Assembly (NCBI GenBank): GCA_000803105.1
Contig: JTDA01000009.1
Span: 1-64,000 of the forward strand
From: Coprobacter secundus
GTDB lineage: Bacteria; Bacteroidota; Bacteroidia; Bacteroidales; Coprobacteraceae
Direction of reading: 5' to 3'
DNA length: 64,000 nucleotides
Each line of letters opens with the position of its first letter. The stretch's first letter is position 1. Made by a program: the position numbers and the translations under genes. Below are positions 44,140 through 53,697 of this stretch, one piece after another. Below the pieces are notes generated by a model, which was not told the DNA's origin, did no database searches, and saw nothing but the letters and a program-made list of their open reading frames with translations.

Positions 44140-45000
44140 ATGAGCACAATTTTGGTTACAGGGGCTAATGGCCAGTTGGGTAATGAGATGCGCGATTTGT
44201 CCAAAATACATCTTGTACATAATTTTTTATTTACGGATATAGATGAGCTAGATATAACTAATACTCAGGTTGTTATGTCGTTTGTGTCGAATAATAAAGT
44301 AGACTATATTGTCAATTGTGCTGCTTATACAGCCGTAGATAAAGCTGAAGATGATATTTTATCCTGTCGGAAAATAAATGCTTTGGCTGTACAGAATTTA
44401 GCTAAAGCAGCTTCTATTAATGGTGTGCGTATGATTCATATTTCTACAGATTATGTGTATGATGGATGTGGTTATAGGCCCTATGAAGAGGATGATCAAG
44501 TAGCTCCGGTCTCGGTTTATGGAAAAACTAAACTCGAAGGAGAAAAACTTTTACTTGATGCTTGTTCTCAGTCCGTCGTATTGCGCACTTCGTGGCTTTA
44601 TTCTTCATATGGCAATAATTTTGTAAAAACTATGTTGCGTTTGGGGGAAGAGAAGGAACAGCTCTCGGTGGTTTTTGACCAGATTGGGACGCCTACATAT
44701 GCTGCTGATTTAGCTCAAGCCATTATGAAAATAATTGATTCTCCAGAGTTTGTCCCAGGGATTTATAATTTTTCAGATGAAGGGGTATGTAGTTGGTTTG
44801 ACTTTGCTGTGAGCGTGCATCGTATTGCCGGAATAAGTAAATGTAAAGTATTGCCTATAGAAAGTAGAGAATATCCGGCAAAAGCTGTACGACCATTTTA
44901 CAGTGTAATGAATAAAAAGAAAATAAAGAAAACATATAAGTTTGATATTCCTCATTGGGAAGAGAGCCTTGAAAAGTGTATTACAATTTTAATGAAATAA
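44140..45000 (+). CDS. rfbD: dTDP-4-dehydrorhamnose reductase
   Basis: Last enzyme of dTDP-L-rhamnose synthesis (NADPH-dependent reduction). 286 residues, SDR fold: ILVTGANGQLGNEM at the N-terminus, IVNCAAYTAVDKAE, catalytic STDYVYDG and Tyr-x-x-x-Lys in YGKTKLEGE, and RTSWLYSSYGNNFVKTM. It is not next to rfbA/B/C here, as is usual in Bacteroidales. Confidence 0.94.
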   Translation: MSTILVTGANGQLGNEMRDLSKIHLVHNFLFTDIDELDITNTQVVMSFVSNNKVDYIVNCAAYTAVDKAEDDILSCRKINALAVQNLAKAASINGVRMIHISTDYVYDGCGYRPYEEDDQVAPVSVYGKTKLEGEKLLLDACSQSVVLRTSWLYSSYGNNFVKTMLRLGEEKEQLSVVFDQIGTPTYAADLAQAIMKIIDSPEFVPGIYNFSDEGVCSWFDFAVSVHRIAGISKCKVLPIESREYPAKAVRPFYSVMNKKKIKKTYKFDIPHWEESLEKCITILMK

Positions 45001-45012
45001 TCTTTATATAAA

Positions 45013-46593
45013 GTGAGCACATTAAACGAAGAAATTCTGAAACGACGTACGTTTGCGATAATTAGTCATCCTGATGCAGGTAAAACGACACTGACAGAAA
45101 AGTTGTTATTATTTGGTGGTGCAATCCATGTAGCAGGAGCGGTAAAATCTAATAAAATAAAGAAAACTGCAACCTCCGACTGGATGGAAATAGAAAAACA
45201 GAGAGGTATTTCTGTTGCTACATCGGTGATGGGATTTAATTATGGTGATTATAAAATCAATATTCTTGATACACCTGGACATCAGGATTTTGCTGAAGAT
45301 ACGTATCGTACATTGACAGCAGTAGACAGTGTGATTATCGTTATTGATGCGGCAAAAGGAGTGGAAATGCAAACTCGTAAGTTAATGGAAGTTTGTCGGA
45401 TGCGTAATACTCCTGTAATTGTCTTTATAAATAAGATGGATAGGGAGGGAAAAGACCCTTTTGATTTGCTTGATGAGGTGGAGGCTGAGTTGAAAATTAG
45501 TGTGAGACCCTTGAGTTGGCCGATTAATATCGGGCAGCGTTTTAAGGGTGTTTATAATATCTATGAAGAAAATTTGAATCTCTATACTCCTAGTAAACAG
45601 GTAGTAACAGAATCTGTAGAGTTTCGAGATATCAATAATCCTGAACTTGAGAAATATATTGGTGAGATGGATGCTGAAAAATTGAGGTCGGATCTTGAAC
45701 TTATTGAGGGAGTATATCCAGATTTTAATGTTTCAGAGTATCTTCAGGGACATATGGCTCCAGTCTTTTTTGGCTCAGCATTAAATAATTTTGGTGTAAA
45801 GGAATTGTTGGATTGTTTTGTAAAAATAGCGCCTACACCGCAGCCAATTCAAGCCGTAGAACGAGAAGTGAATCCTGAAGAGGAAGCTTTCTCAGGATTT
45901 GTTTTTAAGATACATGCTAATATGGATCCCAATCATAGAAGCTGTATTGCATTTGTTAAAATTTGTTCTGGAAAATTTGAACGGAATGCCAATTATAAGC
46001 ATGTACGTCAGGGTAAAATGATGCGTTTTTCGAGTCCGACTGCATTTATGGCCCAGAAAAAGTCTACAGTTGATGAGGCGTATCCGGGTGATATTGTGGG
46101 ACTTCCTGATACAGGAAACTTTAAAATTGGAGATACATTAACTTCTGGAGAGAATTTACATTTTAAAGGTTTACCCAGTTTTTCGCCGGAAATGTTCAAA
46201 TATATTGAGAATACAGACCCGATGAAGACCAAACAGCTTAATAAGGGAGTGGAACAGCTTATGGATGAAGGAGTAGCTCAACTGTTTGTGAACCAATTTA
46301 ATGGTCGAAAATTGATAGGTACGGTAGGTCAGTTACAATTTGAGGTTATCCAATATAGATTGTTGCATGAATATGGAGCGCAATGTAAGTGGGAACCTGT
46401 AAGTTTGTATAAGGCTTGTTGGATAGAAAGTGATGATTACGAGGCTCTTGATGCATTCAAAAAACGTAAATATCAATTTATGGCAAAAGATAAAGAAGGG
46501 CGGGATGTTTTTCTGGCTGATTCGAATTATGTTTTGCAGATGGCTCAATCTGATTTTCCAAAAATAAAGTTTCATTTTACTTCTGAGTTTTGA
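45013..46593 (+). CDS. prfC: Peptide chain release factor 3
   Basis: GTPase that recycles RF1/RF2 from the ribosome. 526 residues with G1 HPDAGKTT (19-26), G3 DTPGHQDF, G4 NKMD and the RF3-specific KTATSDWMEIEKQRGISV. The start is GTG at 45013; there is no better ATG, and the family N-terminus matches. Confidence 0.95.
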   Translation: MSTLNEEILKRRTFAIISHPDAGKTTLTEKLLLFGGAIHVAGAVKSNKIKKTATSDWMEIEKQRGISVATSVMGFNYGDYKINILDTPGHQDFAEDTYRTLTAVDSVIIVIDAAKGVEMQTRKLMEVCRMRNTPVIVFINKMDREGKDPFDLLDEVEAELKISVRPLSWPINIGQRFKGVYNIYEENLNLYTPSKQVVTESVEFRDINNPELEKYIGEMDAEKLRSDLELIEGVYPDFNVSEYLQGHMAPVFFGSALNNFGVKELLDCFVKIAPTPQPIQAVEREVNPEEEAFSGFVFKIHANMDPNHRSCIAFVKICSGKFERNANYKHVRQGKMMRFSSPTAFMAQKKSTVDEAYPGDIVGLPDTGNFKIGDTLTSGENLHFKGLPSFSPEMFKYIENTDPMKTKQLNKGVEQLMDEGVAQLFVNQFNGRKLIGTVGQLQFEVIQYRLLHEYGAQCKWEPVSLYKACWIESDDYEALDAFKKRKYQFMAKDKEGRDVFLADSNYVLQMAQSDFPKIKFHFTSEF

Positions 46594-46658
46594 TATAAGA
46601 TAATCATATTTATAAAGTGAAATAATACAATTCTGTTCTTAATCTAAATATATGGCTG

Positions 46659-48878
46659 ATGGGACACCTAAATACATTAATATCAGATTTAGCCTTGATT
46701 CTTGTTGTTGCTGGCGTTACAACATTGTTGTTTAAATGGCTAAAACAACCGGTTGTTTTAGGTTATATTGTTGCCGGTTTTTTAGTTGGACCTCATTTTT
46801 CATTTTTTCCAACTGTATCGGATTTGGCAAATATAAACATATGGTCTGAAATAGGAATTATTGTCCTATTATTTTCTTTAGGGCTTGAATTTAGTTTCCG
46901 TAAATTGGTTAATGTTGGTGGTTCGGCAGTCATAACGGCTGCCGTTATTGTTGTAGGCATGATGCTTTTAGGATATGCGGCAGGTCGAATACTTCATTTT
47001 ACATACCTCGATAGCGTTTTCTTAGGAGGGATGTTGTCTATGTCATCTACGACGATTATAATCAAAGCATTTACTGATTTAAATATGCGTAAGCAGAAAT
47101 TCACGTCTATTGTATTTGGAGTACTTATTGTGGAAGATATGTTTGCCGTATTGATGATGGTATTGCTTTCTTCTATTGCTGTAAATAATGAATTAGAAGG
47201 TAGTGAACTTATATACAGTATTTTAAAACTTGCTTTCTTCCTGATTACGTGGTTTTTGGTTGGCATCTTTGTTATTCCTACTTTCTTGAAAAAGGCCCGT
47301 CGTTTCTTAAATTCGGAGACATTGTTGGTCGTTTCTATGGGCTTATGTTTGGGGATGGTGGTTTTAGCTTCTTATGCAGGGTTTTCTTCAGCATTAGGTG
47401 CATTTGTCATGGGGTCTATTTTAGCAGGAACAAATGAGGCTGAAAAGATAGAAAAGGTAGTTCAACCTGTTAAGGACCTATTTGGAGCGGTATTTTTTAT
47501 TTCAGTGGGTATGCTGGTTGATCCCGTGATATTGACTCAATATGCTTTGCCTATTGTTCTTTTATCTTTAGTTGTCATTTGTGGGCAAATATTATTTGGT
47601 ACGACAGGAATGCTTATTTCCGGTCAGCCATTAAATGTTGCTGTGAAATCCGGATTTAGTCTTTCCCAAATAGGAGAGTTTGCTTTTATTATAGCAACGT
47701 TGGGAATGACTTTAAAGGTCATAGATGGATTTTTATATCCGATTGTTGTTGCGGTTTCTGTAATAACAACCTTTACTACTCCATATTTTATAAAGATGGC
47801 AGATCCTGCTTCCAAATGGATTGAAAATCATTTACCGGAGCGATTGAGTTTTCTTATTGATAGATATAGTGCTAATGCTTCGACTGTACAAGTTGAAAAC
47901 CCTTGGAAAAAGGTGTTCGGGGTATATTTAGGAAAGATAGCTTTATATTCAACTATACTCATTGGAATTTTGATTTTGTCTTTATCTTGGTTTATACCAA
48001 TGATAGAAGATGTCGTTCCTGATTCATGGGGCACTACGTTGGGGGTAGTGATAACGTTAGCAGTCATGTCTCCTTTTTTGTGGGGATTAGCAATGAAACG
48101 CATTAACAGTCGGAAACTGATGTCAATAAAAGAAAATAAAAGTGCAAATTTTGTACCTTTATTTTTAATGGTTATTCTACGTTTTTTGATAGGCTTGGCA
48201 TTTGTAGTCTATTTCTTGTCAAAAGTATATTCACAGAGGACTGGGGTTCTTTTGGGGGTTGTGTTATTTGTTCTTATCACGCTCTTTTTATCAAAAAGAT
48301 TACAACGGCAGATTTTGTCTCTTGAAAGTCGATTTATGGATAATCTTAATGAGAGGGAACTTCGACGTACAGGAAAGAAAAATAATCTAGTACATAATAT
48401 GCATTTGGCCCATATGGAAGTATATGGTAGTTGTGAGTTTATAGGCAAACGATTGGCAGATGCTAATATCCATAGAAATTATGGGGTGAATATTGTTAGT
48501 ATAAAACGAGGAAATAAGAGAATAAATATTCCGAAAGGAGATAGTCGTATATTTCCTGGAGATTTAATTAGTGTTATAGGGACAGATGAACAGATTCAAC
48601 GCTTCCTTGAGGCTGTAGAACCTGAGGATACGGGTACAGATGCCGAAGAGCCGGAAATCCATTTTGAATTTGAAAGAATTGCCATACCGGATGATTCATC
48701 ATTAATAGGAAAAACTTTAGCTCAGTCTGGTATTCGTGAAAAAGATTCATGTTTGGTTGTTGGGATAGAACATGCTGACGGAAGTTTTTACGAGCCTACG
48801 GCTGACTTTCTATTTAAGAAAGGAGATATGATATGGATTGTAGGGGAAAAGGAAAAAATAGGAGCGATATTGAGTTAA
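46659..48878 (+). CDS. CPA2-family cation:proton antiporter with two TrkA-C domains
   Basis: A 739-residue inner-membrane protein. The first about 390 residues are a KefB-type antiporter (LVVAGVTTLLFKWLKQPVVL, FSLGLEFSFR, SSTTIIIKAF, SLSQIGEFAF). After a further four-helix region (about 420-560), the C-terminus has two tandem TrkA-C/RCK-C modules (about 580-650 and 670-739). The NAD-binding TrkA-N domain found in KefB/KefC is absent. It probably moves K+ or Na+ against protons, with gating by a small ligand on the TrkA-C pair. guaA follows 69 bases later. Confidence 0.85.
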   Translation: MGHLNTLISDLALILVVAGVTTLLFKWLKQPVVLGYIVAGFLVGPHFSFFPTVSDLANINIWSEIGIIVLLFSLGLEFSFRKLVNVGGSAVITAAVIVVGMMLLGYAAGRILHFTYLDSVFLGGMLSMSSTTIIIKAFTDLNMRKQKFTSIVFGVLIVEDMFAVLMMVLLSSIAVNNELEGSELIYSILKLAFFLITWFLVGIFVIPTFLKKARRFLNSETLLVVSMGLCLGMVVLASYAGFSSALGAFVMGSILAGTNEAEKIEKVVQPVKDLFGAVFFISVGMLVDPVILTQYALPIVLLSLVVICGQILFGTTGMLISGQPLNVAVKSGFSLSQIGEFAFIIATLGMTLKVIDGFLYPIVVAVSVITTFTTPYFIKMADPASKWIENHLPERLSFLIDRYSANASTVQVENPWKKVFGVYLGKIALYSTILIGILILSLSWFIPMIEDVVPDSWGTTLGVVITLAVMSPFLWGLAMKRINSRKLMSIKENKSANFVPLFLMVILRFLIGLAFVVYFLSKVYSQRTGVLLGVVLFVLITLFLSKRLQRQILSLESRFMDNLNERELRRTGKKNNLVHNMHLAHMEVYGSCEFIGKRLADANIHRNYGVNIVSIKRGNKRINIPKGDSRIFPGDLISVIGTDEQIQRFLEAVEPEDTGTDAEEPEIHFEFERIAIPDDSSLIGKTLAQSGIREKDSCLVVGIEHADGSFYEPTADFLFKKGDMIWIVGEKEKIGAILS

Positions 48879-48947
48879 TATTGTATTGTGTATTTGTCTT
48901 GTAATAACTATTTTTGTAAAACAAATAAAAAATAATAAATATACTTC

Positions 48948-50471
48948 ATGCAGGAAAAAATCATTATTCTTGATTTCGGGTCTCAGACCACACAGTTGAT
49001 TGGGCGTCGAGTGCGTGAACTCGATACGTATTGTGAAATTCTACCATACAATAAGTTTCCTAAGGGAGATGCAAATATTAAGGGTGTGATACTATCCGGT
49101 AGCCCTTTTTCTGTGTATGATCAGGATGCATTTAAAATAAATTTGGATGAAATTCGTGGTAAGTATCCGATTTTGGGTATTTGTTACGGAGCTCAGTTTA
49201 TAGCTTATACTAATGGTGGAAAAGTAGAGCCGGCAGGAACTCGGGAATATGGCAGGGCACATTTATCGTCGTTTGATAAAAACAATATCTTATTTAAAGA
49301 TATTAAGCTTGGAACGCAGGTTTGGATGTCCCATGGTGATACAATAACATCTATTCCGGGAAACTTTAAGAAGATAGCTTCTACTGATGAGGTTGCCATT
49401 GCTGCATACCAGATTGAGAATGAAAAAATATGGGGAGTACAATTCCATCCAGAGGTTTATCATACGGAGGAGGGAACTCAATTATTAAAAAACTTTGTAG
49501 TTGATATTTGTGGTTGTAAACAGGATTGGTCACCCGCATCGTTTATTGAAAGTACAGTTGTCGAATTAAGACAGCAACTTGGAGATGATAAAGTAGTATT
49601 AGCTTTAAGTGGAGGGGTAGACTCATCGGTTGCTGCAGTGTTATTGAATAGAGCTATAGGAAAGAATCTTACATGCATATTTGTTGACCATGGAATGCTG
49701 CGTAAGAATGAAGCAAGAAATGTATTGCGGGATTATGGATGTTTAGGTTTGAATGTAATTGGGGTGGATGCTAGTGCGAAATTTTTTAAGGAATTGGCTG
49801 GAGTAACTGACCCTGAGCGTAAGCGTAAGATTATAGGTAAGGGATTTATTGACGTATTTGACGAGGAAGCTCATAAAATAAAAGATGTAAAATGGTTGGC
49901 TCAGGGGACGATTTATCCTGATTGTATAGAGTCGTTATCAATTACGGGAACTGTTATCAAAAGTCATCATAATGTAGGAGGATTACCTGAAAAGATGAAT
50001 CTGAAATTGTGTGAGCCATTACGTTTACTCTTTAAAGATGAAGTGAGACGAGTAGGTCGGGAATTAGGTATGCCAGAACATCTTATTACACGCCATCCAT
50101 TTCCGGGGCCCGGATTGGCGGTTCGTATATTGGGGGATATAACTCCTGAGAAAGTGCGTGTTTTGCAAGATGCTGATGATATTTTTATTCAGGGTCTTCG
50201 TGATTGGAATTTATATGATCAAGTTTGGCAGGCCGGTGTAGTATTACTTCCTGTTCAGTCGGTTGGTGTTATGGGAGATGAACGTACATATGAGCGGGCT
50301 GTGGCTCTTCGTGCCGTGACTTCGACCGATGCAATGACTGCAGATTGGGCTAAGCTTCCATATGAATTTTTAGGGAAGATATCAAATGAAATTATTAATA
50401 AAGTAAGGGGTGTTAATAGAGTCGTGTACGATATAAGCTCAAAACCACCTTCAACTATTGAGTGGGAGTAA
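48948..50471 (+). CDS. guaA: GMP synthase (glutamine-hydrolysing)
   Basis: Converts XMP to GMP. 507 residues: class I glutaminase domain with Cys79 (LGICYGAQ) and VQFHPEVYH, ATP-pyrophosphatase loop LSGGVDSSVAAV, and the C-terminal dimer domain ending in SKPPSTIEWE. Together with gmk and purL in this window it covers separate steps of purine nucleotide synthesis. Followed by a strong terminator. Confidence 0.97.
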   Translation: MQEKIIILDFGSQTTQLIGRRVRELDTYCEILPYNKFPKGDANIKGVILSGSPFSVYDQDAFKINLDEIRGKYPILGICYGAQFIAYTNGGKVEPAGTREYGRAHLSSFDKNNILFKDIKLGTQVWMSHGDTITSIPGNFKKIASTDEVAIAAYQIENEKIWGVQFHPEVYHTEEGTQLLKNFVVDICGCKQDWSPASFIESTVVELRQQLGDDKVVLALSGGVDSSVAAVLLNRAIGKNLTCIFVDHGMLRKNEARNVLRDYGCLGLNVIGVDASAKFFKELAGVTDPERKRKIIGKGFIDVFDEEAHKIKDVKWLAQGTIYPDCIESLSITGTVIKSHHNVGGLPEKMNLKLCEPLRLLFKDEVRRVGRELGMPEHLITRHPFPGPGLAVRILGDITPEKVRVLQDADDIFIQGLRDWNLYDQVWQAGVVLLPVQSVGVMGDERTYERAVALRAVTSTDAMTADWAKLPYEFLGKISNEIINKVRGVNRVVYDISSKPPSTIEWE

Positions 50472-50492
50472 AGAGAACGACAAAAAGTATAT

Positions 50493-50534
50493 AAAATAGC
50501 TTCGGCTTTTTAAAAAGGTCGAAGCTATTTTATT
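50493..50534 (+). terminator. Terminator of guaA
   Basis: AAAATAGCTTCG (50493-50504) pairs with CGAAGCTATTTT (50520-50531), then ATT. Confidence 0.85.
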
Positions 50535-50638
50535 AAAAAAAGATATTTGATAAATAGAGGTAAACTTTTTCTTTATGCCTGTGTTATGTTTAATGTGTTT
50601 CGTGAATACGAAATTGATAAACGTTAAAAATAGTCATA

Positions 50639-51907
50639 ATGAAAAAGTTGTTATTATTGTGTATGATACTGTGCCTTTCTTTATCTGAATTTCCAGTTTG
50701 GGCACAGAAAGAAAACAAACGTCCGCGTGATGTGATATTTTTGTTGGGGAAAAGTAATGGCAATGATGAAATCATTGGCATTTTTTATGAAACCCAATTA
50801 CAGCATTTTCAGGATCCGAGGGCACCACGTTTTTTATTATTAGATCAAAAACGAAAAGTCGCTTTAGGTATTGGTGGATATGTAAAGATGACTGTATCCA
50901 ATGATTTTAAGGGAATTTCAGATAATATAGATTTTGTTCCTTATGATATTGCTGTACCGAATAATCATGTTGATAATGGACAGTTTCAAATGGATGTATT
51001 TACTTCTCGTTTATTTTTGAAACTTGTAGGTGCCAATAAGACTTTAGGTAAATATACAGCTTATATAGAGACTGATTTTAGGGGGCCACATCATACATTA
51101 CGTTTGCGCCAAGCCTATGTATCCATGAAAGGTTTTTTATTGGGACAGTCTTGGAGTACGTTTTCTGATCTGTCGGCTTTACCTCCCACGATTGACTTTC
51201 AAGGGCCGAATGGAAATACGGCTTTACGTAATGTGCAATTACGATATACATTTAGTTTAGGAAAACATTGGTCTGCAGCAGCGGCAATAGAAGCCCCACA
51301 AGTTAGTTACACTTTGGCAGATAACACTCAGATGATCCATCAACGTATGCCGGATATACCCTTATGGATACAATTTGATTGGGGTAAAAATAGCCATATT
51401 CGGGCTTCGGGATTGTTTCGCGGATTATCGTATCGCAATGATATACTGAGAAAAAATAGAATGAAAATGGGATGGGGAGTACAGATGAGTGGTCTTGCTG
51501 AAATTATTCCGAAGCTTTCATTTTATTATCAAGGAACTTATGGTAAGGGCATATCCCAGTATGTTACAGATTTATCAGGAAATAATTTAGATTTAGTTCC
51601 TGACCCTAAAAATCCGGGACATTTACAAGCCGTTCCTGTTTTGGCTGTAGTTGGGGGGATACGGTGGAATATAACTCCCAAATTATTCACTTCAGCAAAT
51701 TATAGTTTAGCGCACGTATATTATGAAAATGGATATACTGTTCCAGACAGATATAAACAAGGTCAATATATTTGTGGCAATATGTTTTATAATTTGACTT
51801 CGAGCTGTATGTTAGGAGTAGAATATTTGCATGGTATTCGTGAAGATAAAAATAAAACTTTGGGACATGCCAATCGTGTACAGGCTTCTGTACAATACAA
51901 TTTTTAA
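50639..51907 (+). CDS. DcaP-like trimeric porin
   Basis: A 422-residue outer-membrane protein: signal peptide (1-22, cleaved near VWAQK), a short periplasmic stretch, then a beta-barrel with the DcaP-type segments VALGIGGYVKMTVSNDF, FTSRLFLKLVGA, TAYIETDFRG, RLRQAYVSMKGFLLGQSWST and a C-terminal aromatic residue (VQYNF). DcaP proteins are channels for organic anions or dicarboxylates; the substrate here is unknown. Confidence 0.8.
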   Translation: MKKLLLLCMILCLSLSEFPVWAQKENKRPRDVIFLLGKSNGNDEIIGIFYETQLQHFQDPRAPRFLLLDQKRKVALGIGGYVKMTVSNDFKGISDNIDFVPYDIAVPNNHVDNGQFQMDVFTSRLFLKLVGANKTLGKYTAYIETDFRGPHHTLRLRQAYVSMKGFLLGQSWSTFSDLSALPPTIDFQGPNGNTALRNVQLRYTFSLGKHWSAAAAIEAPQVSYTLADNTQMIHQRMPDIPLWIQFDWGKNSHIRASGLFRGLSYRNDILRKNRMKMGWGVQMSGLAEIIPKLSFYYQGTYGKGISQYVTDLSGNNLDLVPDPKNPGHLQAVPVLAVVGGIRWNITPKLFTSANYSLAHVYYENGYTVPDRYKQGQYICGNMFYNLTSSCMLGVEYLHGIREDKNKTLGHANRVQASVQYNF

Positions 51908-51943
51908 TAGGTGGAGGTTGTTATAATTGATAAGTTGAGATAA

Positions 51944-51982
51944 AGAAGTCAAAAATATCTGTAATATATATTTTTGACTTCT
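51944..51982. terminator. Bidirectional terminator between the porin gene and ribB
   Basis: AGAAGTCAAAAATAT (51944-51958) pairs with ATATTTTTGACTTCT (51968-51982), a perfect 15-base stem between convergent genes. Confidence 0.85.
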
Positions 51983-52001
51983 GCTCTATTTAAATACTCT
52001 T

Positions 52002-52649
52002 TTACTTCATGTTTTTTACTTTAGTTCGATATTTTTTAATGTCTAAGATAGTGACGATAGGTAATTTATGAATCTCTCCAAACTTTGAAAGTTCAGGAAG
52101 TCTTGACATTGTACCGTCGTCATTCATCAATTCACAGAGTACGGCGTAGGGAGAAAGTCCTGCAAGTCTCATTAAATCGACACTGCCTTCAGTATGTCCT
52201 TCACGTTCGAATACTCCATTGGAACGTGCAATGAGAGGAAATACATGTCCAGGATGGTGTAAAGATTCGGGTTTGGCATTTTCGGCTATAGCTGTTTTTA
52301 TAGTATGCAATCGATCGTAAGCGGAAACTCCGGTTGTAACTCCTTGGGCAGCTTCAATAGATATGGTGAATGCTGTGTTATATTGACTTGTATTTTTTTT
52401 AACCATAAGTGGTAAGTGCAGGTTTTCTGCCTTTTCTTCAGGAAGGCATAGACAAACAATTCCACTACAATGGCGTATCATTAGAGCCATGTCAGATACA
52501 TTCATTTTTTCTGCAGAGAAAATTAAATCTCCTTCATTTTCGCGGTTTTCATCATCAATGAGGATGATACCTTTTCCTTTTTTCAATGTTTCTATTGCTG
52601 TTTCGATTCGGCTTTCAGGTGTCCCTGGCAAAATATATTTTTCATTCAT
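52002..52649 (-). CDS. ribB: 3,4-Dihydroxy-2-butanone-4-phosphate synthase (monofunctional)
   Basis: Makes the four-carbon precursor of riboflavin from ribulose 5-phosphate. 215 residues with DDENRENEGDLIF (Mg site), TTGVSAYDRLHTI, HPGHVFPLIAR and GHTEGSVDLMRLAG. There is no GTP cyclohydrolase II domain (no ribBA fusion). No FMN riboswitch was recognised in the short upstream gap. Confidence 0.95.
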   Translation of the reverse strand: MNEKYILPGTPESRIETAIETLKKGKGIILIDDENRENEGDLIFSAEKMNVSDMALMIRHCSGIVCLCLPEEKAENLHLPLMVKKNTSQYNTAFTISIEAAQGVTTGVSAYDRLHTIKTAIAENAKPESLHHPGHVFPLIARSNGVFEREGHTEGSVDLMRLAGLSPYAVLCELMNDDGTMSRLPELSKFGEIHKLPIVTILDIKKYRTKVKNMK

Positions 52650-52758
52650 ATTGTTGAATTATTGTATTACTGCGAACAAAATTAATATATGATTGGAATT
52701 GTTCCTTATATTATATTTGCATAATAACTTATTATATTTGCAATTATTATCCATAAAT

Positions 52759-53622
52759 ATGACAATCTTAGAAAGGAAAATAATTTATGGAATAAATTCA
52801 TCATTTAGCCATGTAATTTATTCACAATTTAAATTACCTCAACATTAGGCATATAGAATATGAGATTATGATTATTACTGCGGGAGAGGGACGCCAGTTT
52901 GTTGGAGAAGGAGTTTCTCCATATAAGGCTGGAGATTTGACATTGATAGGGAGTAATGTACCTCATTTGCATCTTTGCAATTCAATATTGAATGGTACAG
53001 GAGATTCCAAGAGTTCTGAGAAGTGTTACAGTTACCTCCATGTATTTTCCCTGAACATATGAAAACTTTGCCTGATTACAAGGTTGTATATGAATTATTA
53101 CAGAGAAGTCAAAGTGGGATACGTTTTAGTGATTTTTCATTATCTGCACGAATTTATGATATGATGCAGAAATCTGATCATATTACAGGTATAAATTGTA
53201 TTATATTGTTATTTGATATTTTAGATGAGTTGAGCCGGTGTACAATGTATAAATTATTGTCTACAACAGCCTATAGTGTATATAATAATGGAAATGTACA
53301 GGCTCGAGGACCGGTAGATAGAGTATATGATTATTTATATAATCATTTTAAAGAGAAGGTTTCATTACATGTGTTGGCTCATTATGTGAAATTTAATCCA
53401 ACGGCTTTGTGTCGATATTTTAAACAACATACGAATAAAACAATTTTTGAATGTTTGGCTGAAATCCGTATTGAACACACGTGTCATTTACTAACCTATT
53501 CAGATATGACAATTTCGGAAATAGCTTATGAATCAGGATACAATCAGATATCATTATTTAATAAACAGTTTTATATAATAATGCATATGACTCCGACGGA
53601 GTATCGAAAACAAATGAGATGA
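52759..53622 (+). pseudogene. AraC-family regulator with two compensating frameshifts
   Basis: Three pieces of one AraC-type regulator: 52759-52848 (MTILERKII, then SHVIYSQFKLPQH, stop TAG), 52850-53018 in the second frame (HIEYEIMIITAGEGRQFVGE, AGDLTLIGSNVPHLHLCN), and from about 53020 in the first frame again (LQLPPCIFPEHMKT to the C-terminal double helix-turn-helix, SEIAYESGYNQISLFNKQF). The sequence around 52847 would restore a cupin H-x-H if one base were lost. The gain of one base (about 52847) and loss of one (about 53010-53022) are inferred from reading frames. The C-terminal DNA-binding part of about 190 residues is intact and has an ATG at 53023. Could be a true pseudogene or an assembly/sequencing error. 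Confidence 0.75.
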
Positions 53623-53639
53623 ATATTTTGTGTTGATGT

Positions 53640-53680
53640 AAGATAACAAACTGGTTTCATTTGAACCAGCTTGTTATCTT
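53640..53680. terminator. Bidirectional terminator between the AraC pseudogene and dcp
   Basis: AAGATAACAA plus CTGGTT pairs with AACCAG plus TTGTTATCTT (53640-53680), a stem of about 16 pairs with one mismatch between convergent genes. Confidence 0.8.
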
Positions 53681-53697
53681 TTAAATAAAATTGCTTT

